Positions 1 through 8,455 of a DNA stretch of 64,000 nt are shown here, one piece after another; the stretch's first letter is position 1, and each line of letters starts with the position of its first letter. The notes beneath the pieces were generated by a model. That model worked only from the letters and a program-made list of their open reading frames with translations, searched no databases and was not told where the DNA came from. This stretch comes from Solibacillus sp. FSL H8-0523. Its GTDB lineage: Bacteria; Bacillota; Bacilli; Bacillales_A; Planococcaceae. The position numbers were made by a program, and so were the translations under genes. The stretch spans positions 3,348,001 to 3,412,000 of the forward strand of contig NZ_CP150291.1 in assembly GCF_038051985.1 (NCBI RefSeq). The letters are read 5' to 3'.

Positions 1-680
1 TGTGTTAAATCGCCATCCGCAATGAATTCTGCCGCATGCATTAATCGACTAAGTGGATGAATGATTGTACGGCGGATAAAAATAATTAAAACAATTGCTA
101 CTACAATTGCTAATACAACACTTACTAATGACACAATTCTTGTATAGCTAATCGCCTTTTCTGATTCCTCTTTTATTTTTACCAGCTGTTGTTCTTGATA
201 ACTAACCATCTCAGTTGCCGCTTCTAAAATCCCTTCATTAGCTACAACAAGATCTGAATTGACAATGTTAAAACTCACCATAATATCATCATTACGATCT
301 AATGAAGCGAGTAATTTTTCTACACCTTCATTAAAGGTAGCATTATGTACTTTAATTTCAGCAATTAAGCCTTTCATTAATTCTGAGCTAACCATGCCCT
401 CTAACGTATGAATATTTTCATCAAGTGCCGCTGCGTGCGTTGTTAGTAAATCACGGTTTCCCTGTGAATCTTCTAAAATTAATGCACGTGAATAAGCACC
501 TTGAAAAGCTAAATTTGCACGAATATCATCGACAATCCCAATTTGCTCCACACGATTATCTAAAGCATCTGATTGTTTGTTTTCTACTGTCGATAAGTTT
601 ATAAAAACAAGGATTGTTGTCAAAATCATCAAACCGATGATGGTATAAAACGATAAATTCAACTTTAAACCGACCTTCAT
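1..680 (-). CDS. Methyl-accepting chemotaxis protein, N-terminal part (cut by left edge)
   Basis: Start codon at 678-680, preceded on the minus strand by a GGGGGA ribosome site; the reading frame stays open to base 1, so the C-terminus lies outside the window. The visible 226 residues show a short cytoplasmic start, TM1 at about residues 8-28, an extracytoplasmic all-helical region of about 150 residues of the 4HB_MCP type, TM2 (VVLAIVVAIVLIIFI), then the start of a HAMP domain. The family senses ligands outside the membrane and signals to CheA through a cytoplasmic hairpin, which is not visible here. It is transcribed divergently from the neighbouring SDR gene. Confident for a chemoreceptor-type sensor; ligand unknown. 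Confidence 0.85.
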   Translation of the reverse strand, partial: MKVGLKLNLSFYTIIGLMILTTILVFINLSTVENKQSDALDNRVEQIGIVDDIRANLAFQGAYSRALILEDSQGNRDLLTTHAAALDENIHTLEGMVSSELMKGLIAEIKVHNATFNEGVEKLLASLDRNDDIMVSFNIVNSDLVVANEGILEAATEMVSYQEQQLVKIKEESEKAISYTRIVSLVSVVLAIVVAIVLIIFIRRTIIHPLSRLMHAAEFIADGDLT

Positions 681-906
681 AATTAATCCCCCATTTTACT
701 ATATTTTTATTTTAATAGTAGCATTGATTAATAGTATTTCAGTTGAAATTTATGAACATTTTTAGTTTTTTAGTTCTATAACGAACTGTCTAAAAATTAA
801 AGACACAAATCATTAATCCAAATCGGGTGTGCCCCTTTCTTCTATCTTTTCTAGTTGTTCTATTCCCGTTTTCTTCTATAATGAAAAGGAAAAAGGAGTG
901 ATTCGA

Positions 907-1641
907 TTGTTCGAGCAAAAAACAGTCATTATTACCGGCGCGGCACAAGGTATGGGGCGCGCGATTGCTAAACATTTTGCAAAAGCGAAAGCAAATGTTG
1001 TGGTGGCAGACATCGAAGAAAACGGACAGACTTTAGTAAATCAACTAATTGAGGAGGGCTACTCCGCCATTTTTGTAAAAACGGATGTACGCAGTGAACA
1101 GCAAATCAAACAGTTGATCCATACTGCAGCAACTCAATTTAATGGCCTTCATGTCATCATTAATAATGCAGGTAAAGGTAATTGGCAATCACCACTAACA
1201 CTCTCTTTGGACGAATGGGATGATGTCGTAAACACGAATTTACGTAGCGTATTTTTATGCGCGCGTGAAGCGGTCCATTATATGAAGGAAGGTGGGGCGA
1301 TTATTAATATGGCTTCCACACGCGCCTTTATGTCAGAGCCCCATTCTGAAAGCTATGCTGCGACAAAGGCTGGCATCATCGGCTTAACTCATGCACTTGC
1401 CAGTTCACTAAGTGCATACAACATTACAGTCAATGCCATTTCACCGGGATGGATTGAAACCGGCGACTACAGTGAATTACGCGACATCGATCATAAGCAA
1501 CACTTTTCAAATCGAGTTGGGACACCGGATGATATTGCGCGCGCATGCTTTTACCTAGCGAATCCGCTCAACAATTTCGTAACGGGCACGAATTTAACAA
1601 TTGATGGTGGTATGACAAAGAAAATGCTATACGAGGAATGA
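907..1641 (+). CDS. SDR family NAD(P)-dependent oxidoreductase
   Basis: Classical short-chain dehydrogenase of 244 residues. The cofactor motif TGAAQGMG lies near the N-terminus, followed by NNAG, a catalytic Ser in NMASTRAF, the YAATK catalytic Tyr/Lys motif and a C-terminal TIDGG strand. I prefer the TTG at 907 because an AAGGAG site sits 8 bases upstream and the protein then begins MFEQKTVIITG as in the family; an ATG at 829 in the same frame would add an unsupported tail. It stands alone, divergent from the chemoreceptor, and ends at a strong terminator. Substrate cannot be told from sequence; a 3-oxoacyl or sugar alcohol reductase are both possible. Confidence 0.88.
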   Translation: MFEQKTVIITGAAQGMGRAIAKHFAKAKANVVVADIEENGQTLVNQLIEEGYSAIFVKTDVRSEQQIKQLIHTAATQFNGLHVIINNAGKGNWQSPLTLSLDEWDDVVNTNLRSVFLCAREAVHYMKEGGAIINMASTRAFMSEPHSESYAATKAGIIGLTHALASSLSAYNITVNAISPGWIETGDYSELRDIDHKQHFSNRVGTPDDIARACFYLANPLNNFVTGTNLTIDGGMTKKMLYEE

Positions 1642-1646
1642 AAAAA

Positions 1647-1682
1647 AGCGAACGCTCCTATTACTTAGCGTTCGCTTTCTTC
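1647..1682 (+). terminator. Rho-independent terminator of SDR gene
   Basis: Perfect 10-bp stem (1647-1656 with 1667-1676), 10-base loop, followed by TTCTTC. It starts 6 bases after the stop codon of the SDR gene. Confidence 0.85.
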
Positions 1683-1683
1683 A

Positions 1684-1773
1684 TTATTTTAAAAGCTTTT
1701 GTAAATATTCAATTTCGGCATCTAGTACGCCGTGCCCACCATCGAGTAACTTCATCGTTGTATTTAGGAATGT
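1684..1773 (-). pseudogene. C-terminal relic, possibly of an alpha/beta hydrolase
   Basis: A minus-strand frame reads about 29 residues (QTFLNTTMKLLDGGHGVLDA, then EIEYLQKLLK and a stop) with an in-frame stop just upstream and no start. The MKLLDGGHGVLD segment resembles the end of alpha/beta hydrolases, where the catalytic His sits in such a loop. The rest of the gene is gone. Weak evidence; it could also be chance. Confidence 0.3.
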
Positions 1774-1790
1774 TTGCTAGATAAATAGAC

Positions 1791-1822
1791 AAAAAGCTGT
1801 GCCTTTTTTGGCTCAGCTTTTT
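1791..1822 (-). terminator. Terminator of the FrnE-like gene
   Basis: 13-bp stem with one mismatch (1791-1803 with 1810-1822), A-rich before and T-rich after, lying 13 bases downstream of the stop of the minus-strand DsbA-family gene. Confidence 0.75.
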
Positions 1823-1835
1823 GCTTATTCTCTAA

Positions 1836-2456
1836 CTATTTTGCTTTAGCAAATGTTTGTAAAAACAGCTCGATTGGCTGTACACCTGTAATCATGTATT
1901 TATCATCAATAACAAACACAGGCACACTACGAATCCCTTCGTGCCCAGCTTCCATACGGTCTTGGTCAACCGCATCTGCATACTCTCCATTGACAAGCAC
2001 TTGTTTTGCTTGATCTGTATCTAATCCAATAGCTTCTACTACACTTAGTAAGTCTTGTTCTAGATTTAAATCCTTTCCTTCTGTGAAAATCGCGCGGAAG
2101 AAACCTTCAGTAGCTTCCTGAGATTTGCCGAATGTTGCGGCCCATTTCGTCAATTGATGTGCTTTTTTAGTGTTCGGTGCTTTCATCGTATCGTAGTTGT
2201 ATTGTAAGCCCATTTCCGCCGCTTGAGCACGTAAGCCTTTTGTTGTTTCTAGTGTTTCCTCGCGTGTACGGCCAAACTTCTTTGCGAGTAAATCCACAGT
2301 GGGCGTCGATTTTTCAGTTGAGGCATCCGGCGTTAATTGGAATGCCTTTAATTCAAATTCTACCGCTTCCCCACTTTGTTCGATTGCTTGATCTAAGCGG
2401 CGTTTTCCCATATAGCTAAATGGGCAAGTAAAATCTGCATATAATTGAACTTTCAT
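1836..2456 (-). CDS. DsbA family oxidoreductase (FrnE-like)
   Basis: A 206-residue thioredoxin-fold protein of the DsbA/FrnE subfamily. The active site is C11-P-F-S14 right after the first strand (MKVQLYADFTCPFSYMG), and the cis-Pro region reads GIRSVPVFVIDDKYMITGVQP near the C-terminus. FrnE-type proteins are cytoplasmic oxidoreductases/isomerases; no signal peptide is present here. I chose the ATG at 2456 because an AAAGGGG site lies 9 bases upstream; in-frame upstream starts (MLTRTKGMNV) overlap that site. The second active-site Cys is replaced by Ser, usual in this subfamily. It is monocistronic with its own terminator. Confidence 0.88.
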   Translation of the reverse strand: MKVQLYADFTCPFSYMGKRRLDQAIEQSGEAVEFELKAFQLTPDASTEKSTPTVDLLAKKFGRTREETLETTKGLRAQAAEMGLQYNYDTMKAPNTKKAHQLTKWAATFGKSQEATEGFFRAIFTEGKDLNLEQDLLSVVEAIGLDTDQAKQVLVNGEYADAVDQDRMEAGHEGIRSVPVFVIDDKYMITGVQPIELFLQTFAKAK

Positions 2457-2612
2457 AACGTTCATCCCCTTTGTTCTTGTTAGCATCAGTATAGGTACCT
2501 TAACGTTTTACAACAATATGCAAATACCCGTTTTCGTCGGTTAAGCAACATCTAACGGAATCTGTTGCCGAAAAAAGTCCTGCTAGGGCGTAACTAGCAG
2601 GACTTACTATTA

Positions 2613-2875
2613 TTATTTCTTCGTTTCTTTTTCTAACTCTTTTAAAATCAATTCGCCTTCGATATCAATGTTCGGTAGGATTTTATCTAACCTTTTTGGC
2701 ATATACCAAGCCGCTTTGCCTAGTAAAATCATGACCGCCGGCACAATCATCATACGTACAATAAAGGCATCAAAGATTCCCCCGAACGTTAACGCTAAAC
2801 CGATAATTTTAGTCATTGGGTCTGGTATACCGCAATCATAATCAGACCTAGCTGTTACAACACCGCCGATAGGTT
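2613..2875 (-). pseudogene. Decayed MMPL family transporter (C-terminal remnant)
   Basis: The frame from 2816 to 2613 encodes 67 residues matching the end of MMPL/RND-type exporters: GLALTFGGIFDAFIVRMMIVP, then LLGKAAWYMPKRLDKILPNID. Further upstream the same family continues in other frames: IGGVVTA (about 2860) and LIMIAVY (about 2830) are typical of the preceding transmembrane segment, but they are joined by small deletions that shift frame. Nothing of the N-terminal 600 or more residues remains. The intact protein would be a membrane exporter; this copy cannot work. Confidence 0.75.
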
Positions 2876-2884
2876 TTAATTTTG

Positions 2885-2913
2885 TTGACAGCTACTTTTT
2901 CTCATGGTATATT
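2885..2913 (+). promoter_or_regulatory. Sigma-A type promoter of the YceI gene
   Basis: TTGACA at 2885-2890 and TATATT at 2908-2913, separated by exactly 17 bases. It lies 121 bases before the start codon and directly upstream of an operator-like palindrome. Confidence 0.75.
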
Positions 2914-2931
2914 TATTTCGAATTCAAGATA
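2914..2931 (+). promoter_or_regulatory. MhqR-like operator 1
   Basis: 18-bp imperfect palindrome TATTTCGAATTCAAGATA immediately after the -10 box, where bound repressor would block initiation. It differs at two positions from TATCTCGAATTCGAGATA, the consensus I recall for the quinone-responsive repressor MhqR of Bacillus. The regulator is not in the window. Confidence 0.55.
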
Positions 2932-2996
2932 AATGATTTCAAAACAAATTCTGCAATCCTTCCCTTTTACATTTAGGGAATTTTATTTTACTTATA

Positions 2997-3014
2997 TATC
3001 TCAAATTCGAGATA
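2997..3014 (+). promoter_or_regulatory. MhqR-like operator 2
   Basis: TATCTCAAATTCGAGATA, one mismatch from the MhqR consensus palindrome, placed just before the AGGAGG ribosome site of the YceI gene. Two sites spaced 83 bases apart suggest cooperative or looping repression. Confidence 0.6.
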
Positions 3015-3033
3015 ATTTTAGGAGGAAAAGAAC

Positions 3034-3561
3034 ATGACAAACTGGACAATCGATCAATCACACTCAACGGTAGGCTTTGAAGTAAAACACATGATGGTAT
3101 CAAAAGTGAAAGGCCAATTCGACAGCTACACAGCAAATCTTGACGTAGCAAACCCAGCAGATTTATCGGACGCATCAATTAGCTTCATTTTTGATGTAGC
3201 AAGCATCAATACAAAAAGCACGGACCGCGACAATCACTTGAAATCAGCGGACTTCTTTGATGTAGACACGTTCCCAAGCATTTCATTCACTTCTACAAAC
3301 GTAGAAAAAGATGGCACTGACTACAAAGTAACGGGTGATTTAACAATCAAGGATGTAACAAAACCAGTTACATTTGATGTAGAATTCGGTGGTAAAGGTA
3401 CTAATCCATGGGGCGTAGAAGTTTACGGCTTCGAGGCTTCAGCAAAAATCAACCGCGAAGAATTTGGCCTAACATGGAATCAAGCGCTTGAAACAGGCGG
3501 CGTGTTAGTAGGAAAAGACATTAAAATCAATGTGGAACTAGAGGTTAACCCGGAACAATAA
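3034..3561 (+). CDS. YceI family lipid-binding protein
   Basis: A 175-residue protein typical of the YceI (polyisoprenoid-binding, lipocalin-like barrel) family: WTIDQSHSTVGFEVKHM at the N-terminus, DVASINTKSTDRDNHLKSADFFD, a central FPSISFTST strand, LTIKDVTKPVTFDVEF and EEFGLTWN near the end. Full family length, but with no signal peptide, so it is cytoplasmic as in many Firmicutes. An AGGAGG site sits 8 bases before the ATG. Two MhqR-like operators upstream suggest induction by quinones or other electrophiles. Its binding partner is unknown; isoprenoid quinones or fatty-acid amides are family ligands elsewhere. Confidence 0.93.
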   Translation: MTNWTIDQSHSTVGFEVKHMMVSKVKGQFDSYTANLDVANPADLSDASISFIFDVASINTKSTDRDNHLKSADFFDVDTFPSISFTSTNVEKDGTDYKVTGDLTIKDVTKPVTFDVEFGGKGTNPWGVEVYGFEASAKINREEFGLTWNQALETGGVLVGKDIKINVELEVNPEQ

Positions 3562-3603
3562 TTTTTGGGGCTACACGATTCTTTGTAACTTTGCCAAACT
3601 AGA

Positions 3604-3635
3604 AAAAGCATCTCCAGCACATGGGAGATGCTTTT
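3604..3635. terminator. Bidirectional terminator between yceI-like and LURP-one genes
   Basis: Perfect 12-bp stem (3604-3615 with 3624-3635), 8-base loop, A-rich on the left and T-rich on the right. It serves two convergent genes. Confidence 0.85.
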
Positions 3636-3637
3636 CT

Positions 3638-4129
3638 TTATACACCGTTAGCTGCTGCACTTTGATCGGCCTTCACACAATCAATCGCAACGACTAACGA
3701 GATGATAATCATTTCCCACTTTTCCTCAAACACCTGAATCTGATACGTATCGCCCCATGTAAGCCATTCTTTACTCACACGGCCTATCGTTTCACCATCT
3801 TTTACAACATCAAATTCCATATCCCACACATTGCCGGTCACTTCAATCCCCTCACCAACAACAGAATACTTCGCTTTAAAAAAGCTAAATTCTTTTTTAA
3901 TCGTAAAGAGATTGCGTCCTTCTACTTCCACATAAAACGTCGGTAACCAACTCAATGTTTTCTTTGTGATTAGAGCTCGCTCGTTTTGTTGCATATCACG
4001 AATGGTAAATGTTTTCGGAATTTGCAGGAAGCTGCCTTCGATTTTATACACTTCTTGCTGTAATTCATCGAATACATTAAAACGCCCGCGCATGCTCATG
4101 ATTTTTTGTTTTAAGTAGAAAGATTTCAT
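3638..4129 (-). CDS. LURP-one-related family protein (YxjI-like)
   Basis: A 163-residue beta-rich protein with the family opening MKSFYLKQKIMSMRGRFNVFDE, then a repeated beta-hairpin pattern (YKIEGSF, TFTIRDM, ALITKK, FYVEVEGRNLFTIKKEFS) and the DVVKDGETIGRVSKEWLTWGDTY segment seen in LURP-one/tubby-C-like proteins. The fold resembles the phospholipid-scramblase/tubby barrel and may bind membrane lipids; the bacterial role is unknown. The ribosome site AAGGGGCGG precedes the ATG. No signal peptide or transmembrane segment. Monocistronic, convergent with the YceI gene. Confidence 0.8.
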   Translation of the reverse strand: MKSFYLKQKIMSMRGRFNVFDELQQEVYKIEGSFLQIPKTFTIRDMQQNERALITKKTLSWLPTFYVEVEGRNLFTIKKEFSFFKAKYSVVGEGIEVTGNVWDMEFDVVKDGETIGRVSKEWLTWGDTYQIQVFEEKWEMIIISLVVAIDCVKADQSAAANGV

Positions 4130-4223
4130 TAAAACCCGCCCCTTTTCGATTGCTTTAGTACATATACGAATTCACGTATAAAAAGATTCAACCTTGTTAT
4201 AACACCTAAATTCATTCTATCAA

Positions 4224-4238
4224 ACTTCAAATTGAAGT
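4224..4238 (+). promoter_or_regulatory. Palindromic operator upstream of ABC importer
   Basis: ACTTCAA-A-TTGAAGT, perfect 7-bp arms around one base, nested inside outer arms CTATCA (4218-4223) and TGATAG (4255-4260). A TTGACG element at 4261 follows directly, so a bound protein would cover the promoter. Regulator unknown. Confidence 0.5.
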
Positions 4239-4336
4239 AATTTTTACAATTGTCTGATAGTTGACGCTTTTTAAATTTACAAAATTAGTATATATTAAAG
4301 TTGATTCAATAACTTTTCAAATCTGGAGGGATATTT

Positions 4337-5428
4337 ATGAGGGTAAAGTCTAGGTATTCAGTATTGTTAGCAAGTGCATTATCCATCGCTTTATTAGTTG
4401 GGTGTGGCGATTCAGATTCTGGAAGCGACGTTCAATTAAACGATTTATCCATCGCTGATATTGAAACAAAAGCAAAAGAAGAAGGTAAAATCAACTCAGT
4501 TGGGATGCCTGACGCGTGGGCAAACTGGAAAGAAACCTGGGAAGAGGTATCCGACAAATATGGCTTAAAGCATGTCGATACAGATATGTCGAGTGCTGAA
4601 GAACTTGCAAAATTTGAAGCTGAAAAAGACAACGCTTCTGCCGATTTAGGTGACGTAGGTATTGCTTATGGCCCAATCGCAGAAGAAAAAGAACTTACAC
4701 ATAAATATAAAACTTCGTACTGGGATGATATTCCGGACTGGGCAAAGGATGATGACGGGGACTGGATCGTAGGCTATACCGGTTCGATCGCATTCATTGC
4801 AGACAAAAACAAAGTGCCGAACATTCCAAAATCTTGGAAAGAACTTCTTGAATCAAACTATACCGTGACAATTGGTGATGCCCTAACAGCAAACCAAGCA
4901 CAATTTGGGATTTTAGCAGCAGCGATGGCAAATGGTGGTGACGAGTCAAACATCCAACCAGGGATCGATTATTTCGCTGAATTAGCAAAGCAAAAGCGTT
5001 TATCCGTAGTTGACCCTACTGTAGCGACACTTGAAAAAGGTGAAAATGAAGTTGCAATTGTTTGGGACTTCAACGGCTTAGGCTACCGCTCACAAATCGA
5101 CGAGTCTCGCTTCGATGTGACAATTCCGTCTGATGCATCTGTTGTATCAGGCTACGCAACAATCATTAACCGTTATGCTAAAAATCCACATTCTGCGGCA
5201 CTTGTGCGTGAATATATCCTTTCAGATGAAGGCCAAGATAACTTAGCAAAAGGGTTCGCTCGTCCAATTCGTGAAAACGCGAAACTTTCAGAAGAAGGTA
5301 GCAGCAGCCTATTAGATGCTTCCTTATATACAAACGTTCAGCCAATTGAAGATTATGATGCATGGAGTGATACAACTGCCTCATTACCAAGCGTATGGCA
5401 GGAACAAGTATTAGTACATGTTAAATAA
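4337..5428 (+). CDS. ABC transporter substrate-binding lipoprotein
   Basis: A 363-residue extracellular solute-binding protein. A lipoprotein signal (hydrophobic LLASALSIALLVGCG, Cys23 as lipidation site) is followed by an acidic linker and a two-lobe binding fold of the family that serves iron, thiamine, polyamine or phosphonate importers. Motifs such as GYTGSIAFIADKNKVPNIPKSWKELLE and EVAIVWDFNGLGYRSQ are typical of that group. It is first in a four-gene operon with two permeases and an ATPase. The adjacent relic of a PHP phosphoesterase hints at a phosphorylated ligand, but the substrate cannot be assigned from sequence. Confidence 0.88.
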   Translation: MRVKSRYSVLLASALSIALLVGCGDSDSGSDVQLNDLSIADIETKAKEEGKINSVGMPDAWANWKETWEEVSDKYGLKHVDTDMSSAEELAKFEAEKDNASADLGDVGIAYGPIAEEKELTHKYKTSYWDDIPDWAKDDDGDWIVGYTGSIAFIADKNKVPNIPKSWKELLESNYTVTIGDALTANQAQFGILAAAMANGGDESNIQPGIDYFAELAKQKRLSVVDPTVATLEKGENEVAIVWDFNGLGYRSQIDESRFDVTIPSDASVVSGYATIINRYAKNPHSAALVREYILSDEGQDNLAKGFARPIRENAKLSEEGSSSLLDASLYTNVQPIEDYDAWSDTTASLPSVWQEQVLVHVK

Positions 5429-5564
5429 CTTCAAAACGCTCTATTTAGAAGACAAATTGCATATTTAATAGCATTAGGCAGCTTGCTTGCTAGCGGCTGT
5501 CTAATTTCACCTTTTCATATCATTCATCTTGATAGCTGCTTAGTAGAAACAAAGGAGTGATTGT

Positions 5565-6401
5565 ATGAAGCGCTTGAATTCCGCCCTTATTTTTCTTATT
5601 CCTCTTATACTAATCGTTTTATTTTATTTTTTCCTACCGCTCATTTATATGCTGTTTTCTAGCTTTATGTCGAATAAAAGCGTATCATTCGAAAACTATA
5701 TGAGCATTTTTACGAGTAAGTTTTTACTGCTAAGCTTTTGGAATAGTATTAAACTATCCTTCCTATCAGCGATTGTTGCACTCATTGCTGCTTTACTCGG
5801 AGTGTATGCCATTTACTCGTATTCTGAAACCGTGCGTGAACGTATTTTAGTCATTATTAATTTAACCTCAAATTTTTCAGGTGTTCCACTAGCATTCGCC
5901 TTCATTATTTTATTAGGTAATAGTGGCTTCATCACCATTATTATGAACAAAATGAATTGGAATTTCGACTTCTCGATTTATAGTTGGAGTGGCCTTGTGC
6001 TGATTTATATCTACTTCCAGTTACCGCTAGCAATCATGCTCTTATATCCGATTTATTACGGGATTCAGCAAAATTTGAAGGATGCGGCCACTCTTTTAAA
6101 GGCAACACCGTTTGTCTTTTGGCGTAAAATTGGCATTCCGATCATTCTTCCTAGCGTAGCCGGTACCTTTGCAATTCTTTTTGCAAATGCGATGGGGGCT
6201 TATGCCTCTGCCTACGCATTAACCGGTAGTAGCTATAACTTAGCCGCGATTCGAATCGGTAATTTACTATCAGGTGATATTTTTGCCAACCCAGAGCTTG
6301 CCAGTGCGATTGCCGTTGTCTTAGGCTCCATTATGGTAACAAGTATGCTGCTTAGTGAATGGCTTACAAAACGTGCGAGAAAGGATTTGATTCGTAAATG
6401 A
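5565..6401 (+). CDS. ABC transporter permease (first)
   Basis: A 278-residue inner-membrane permease with about six hydrophobic segments and the EAA-type cytoplasmic loop DAATLLKATPFVFWRKIGIPIILPSVAG that contacts the ATPase. It follows the binding-protein gene after a 136-base gap, has an AAGGAGTG ribosome site before ATG, and overlaps the second permease by 4 bases (ATGA), so the two should be translated together as a heterodimer. The opening SALIFLIPLILIVLFYFFLPLIYMLFSSF resembles permeases of spermidine/iron/phosphonate-type importers. Confidence 0.88.
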   Translation: MKRLNSALIFLIPLILIVLFYFFLPLIYMLFSSFMSNKSVSFENYMSIFTSKFLLLSFWNSIKLSFLSAIVALIAALLGVYAIYSYSETVRERILVIINLTSNFSGVPLAFAFIILLGNSGFITIIMNKMNWNFDFSIYSWSGLVLIYIYFQLPLAIMLLYPIYYGIQQNLKDAATLLKATPFVFWRKIGIPIILPSVAGTFAILFANAMGAYASAYALTGSSYNLAAIRIGNLLSGDIFANPELASAIAVVLGSIMVTSMLLSEWLTKRARKDLIRK

Positions 6402-7177
6402 AATTTTTCAACTTCCTTGTCTTTATATGCATTTTGATTTATTTAGCCGTTCCATTACTTGCAACAGGTCTTTATGCGGTTTCAACGTCTTGGAACCATT
6501 CGATTTTACCTGAAGGGTTAACGTTTAAATGGGTCGCACAGCTTTTTCAAGATGAGCATTTTTTAATGGCATTCGGGCGTTCGGTTTTACTGAGCGGGGG
6601 CTCTGTTTTACTATCGATTATCCTTGTCATTCCGGCAATTTGCATCATTTTATTGTACTATCCAAAATTAGAAAAATGGTTGCAACTCATTGTGGTTTTA
6701 ATTTATTCATTCCCAGGCATTATTTTATCAGTTGGGTTAATTCGCTTATATTCAGGCACAATGATGCCGTTATTAGCCGTTATTGTCGGCGTTTATATCG
6801 TTCTGATTTTACCGTACATGTACCAAGGAACAAAAAATGCACTGAGCAATGTACAGGGCCGTCAGTTAATGGATGCCGCGGAACTGCTCGGCGCTTCGAA
6901 GTGGGTTGCCTTTAAGCGCGTTCTTCTGCCATCGATTTATCCCGGTATTTTCGTTGCAACCTTGCTCTCATTCTCCATTTTATTTGGCGAGTTTGTGTTA
7001 ATCAATTTAGTCGTTGGTGCGAAGTTTAAAACGCTGCAAATCTATTTAATGGAGAAACTCACGGAAAGTGGGCATATTGCTAGTGCGATTGTATTAATTT
7101 ACGTGATTTTAATGTCGATTTTGACACTAACTATTGCAAGAATTTCAAGTAAGATGAAAGGCGCTGAAATCAAATGA
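6398..7177 (+). CDS. ABC transporter permease (second)
   Basis: A 259-residue permease with about six transmembrane segments and the EAA loop MDAAELLGASKWVAFKRVLLPSIYPG. It starts within the stop of the first permease (ATGA overlap) and its own stop overlaps the ATPase start by 4 bases. It pairs with the first permease to form the translocation channel of an importer whose solute is captured by the upstream lipoprotein. No truncation is seen. Confidence 0.88.
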   Translation: MKFFNFLVFICILIYLAVPLLATGLYAVSTSWNHSILPEGLTFKWVAQLFQDEHFLMAFGRSVLLSGGSVLLSIILVIPAICIILLYYPKLEKWLQLIVVLIYSFPGIILSVGLIRLYSGTMMPLLAVIVGVYIVLILPYMYQGTKNALSNVQGRQLMDAAELLGASKWVAFKRVLLPSIYPGIFVATLLSFSILFGEFVLINLVVGAKFKTLQIYLMEKLTESGHIASAIVLIYVILMSILTLTIARISSKMKGAEIK

Positions 7178-8181
7178 GTAGTGTATCCCTAAAAAACATT
7201 TCAAAATCCTTTAAAGATACGAGTGTCTTACAAAATATTGATATGCATATTGAAGACGGGCAATTTGTTACATTACTCGGACCAAGTGGATGCGGGAAAA
7301 GTACAATTTTACGTATTTTATCAGGGCTTGTTGAGCAAGATGCTGGTGAAATTTTCGTCGATGCTACCGAAATTTCATCGCTTGCCGCTAGTAAGCGTAA
7401 TATTGGCATGGTGTTTCAATCCTATGCGCTGTTTCCAAACTTGAATGTCTTCGATAATGTCGCATTTGGTTTACAAGTTCAAAAGCTACCGAAAAAGGAA
7501 ATACAGGCGGAGGTTCAAAAGATTTTGCATCTCGTTGACCTCGAAGACAAAGCAGATTCATTTCCACATGAGCTTTCTGGTGGTCAACAACAGCGTGTCG
7601 CGTTAGCGCGTTCAATCATTGTCAAACCACGCGTGCTCTTACTAGACGAACCACTAAGTGCCCTTGATGCACAAATCCGTAAAAGACTTCAAGATAAGTT
7701 ACGCGAAATTCAGCAGGAGCTTAAAATGACGATGATTTTAGTGACGCATGACCAAGAAGAGGCGATGCATGTGTCAGATAAAATTTTCGTCATGAGTAAA
7801 GGAAAAATCGCACAGTATGGCACACCGCTTGAAATTTACACGCAGCCGAAATCCGATTTTATCGCCAGCTTTATCGGTAATTATAATATTTTCACTCATG
7901 AGCAACTTGTTGCCATTCTTGCGCAAGAACCGATTACAAAAGCAAGAAAATATGCCATTCGTCCAGAAGCAATTCACACGAATCGTCAGCCAAATAGCTA
8001 TACATTTGAAGCGACGGCAAAGCAATCGATTATGAGTGGCAACATTATTAAAACTGTATTCGAGAAAAACAATCAATTATTTTCGATTGAGCAGCTGCAT
8101 CGTGATGCCGTTCAATTTGTTGAAAACGAGCCCTATACGCTTTATGTAGAAACGGAAAATGTCATGCCACTAACAGAATAA
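7174..8181 (+). CDS. ABC transporter ATP-binding protein
   Basis: A 335-residue importer ATPase. Walker A GPSGCGKST is at residues 36-44, followed by the Q-loop in MVFQSYALFPN, signature LSGGQQQRVALARS, Walker B VLLLDEPLSALDAQ and the H-loop in VTHDQEEA. The region after about residue 230 is a short regulatory extension that includes YAIRPEAIH, consistent with a TOBE-like domain, as in polyamine, iron and phosphonate importers. It energises the two permeases upstream, whose last gene it overlaps by 4 bases. Complete and apparently functional. Confidence 0.92.
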   Translation: MSSVSLKNISKSFKDTSVLQNIDMHIEDGQFVTLLGPSGCGKSTILRILSGLVEQDAGEIFVDATEISSLAASKRNIGMVFQSYALFPNLNVFDNVAFGLQVQKLPKKEIQAEVQKILHLVDLEDKADSFPHELSGGQQQRVALARSIIVKPRVLLLDEPLSALDAQIRKRLQDKLREIQQELKMTMILVTHDQEEAMHVSDKIFVMSKGKIAQYGTPLEIYTQPKSDFIASFIGNYNIFTHEQLVAILAQEPITKARKYAIRPEAIHTNRQPNSYTFEATAKQSIMSGNIIKTVFEKNNQLFSIEQLHRDAVQFVENEPYTLYVETENVMPLTE

Positions 8182-8278
8182 TTAGAAGGCTGGTGTTCGA
8201 GTCTAAGCTTTTTAAACGTATTATTAGCACATGATGTTGCGATTACATTAAGCTCAGATGCCCATCAGATGATTTAGG
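8182..8278 (+). pseudogene. PHP-domain phosphoesterase relic
   Basis: Directly after the ATPase stop and in the same frame, bases 8206-8278 read FLNVLLAHDVAITLSSDAHQ, then MI and a stop. ITLSSDAH is the metal-binding C-terminal motif of PHP phosphoesterases of the histidinol-phosphatase type. Everything before and after is lost, so this is the scar of a fifth operon gene. It suggests that the importer once worked with a phosphatase. Confidence 0.5.
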
Positions 8279-8393
8279 CACTTTCATCCAGGAAAACGCC
8301 ACGTTGCTAAATGGTCGAAGGATAGCTCGTTTTGAAAAACGGCAAAGATTGTGAGACAAGTTGGTGCTTTAAAAAACACGCAAAACCAATTAC

Positions 8394-8435
8394 AAAAGCC
8401 ACTACCCAGTTGAATAACAACCGGTAGCGGCTTTT
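8394..8435. terminator. Terminator after the coiled-coil gene / ABC operon
   Basis: 13-bp stem with one mismatch (8394-8406 with 8423-8435), A-rich before and T-rich after. It can serve both the rightward ABC operon and the leftward 829-residue gene. Confidence 0.75.
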
Positions 8436-8455
8436 ATTGATTAAGCGAGCTCTAA

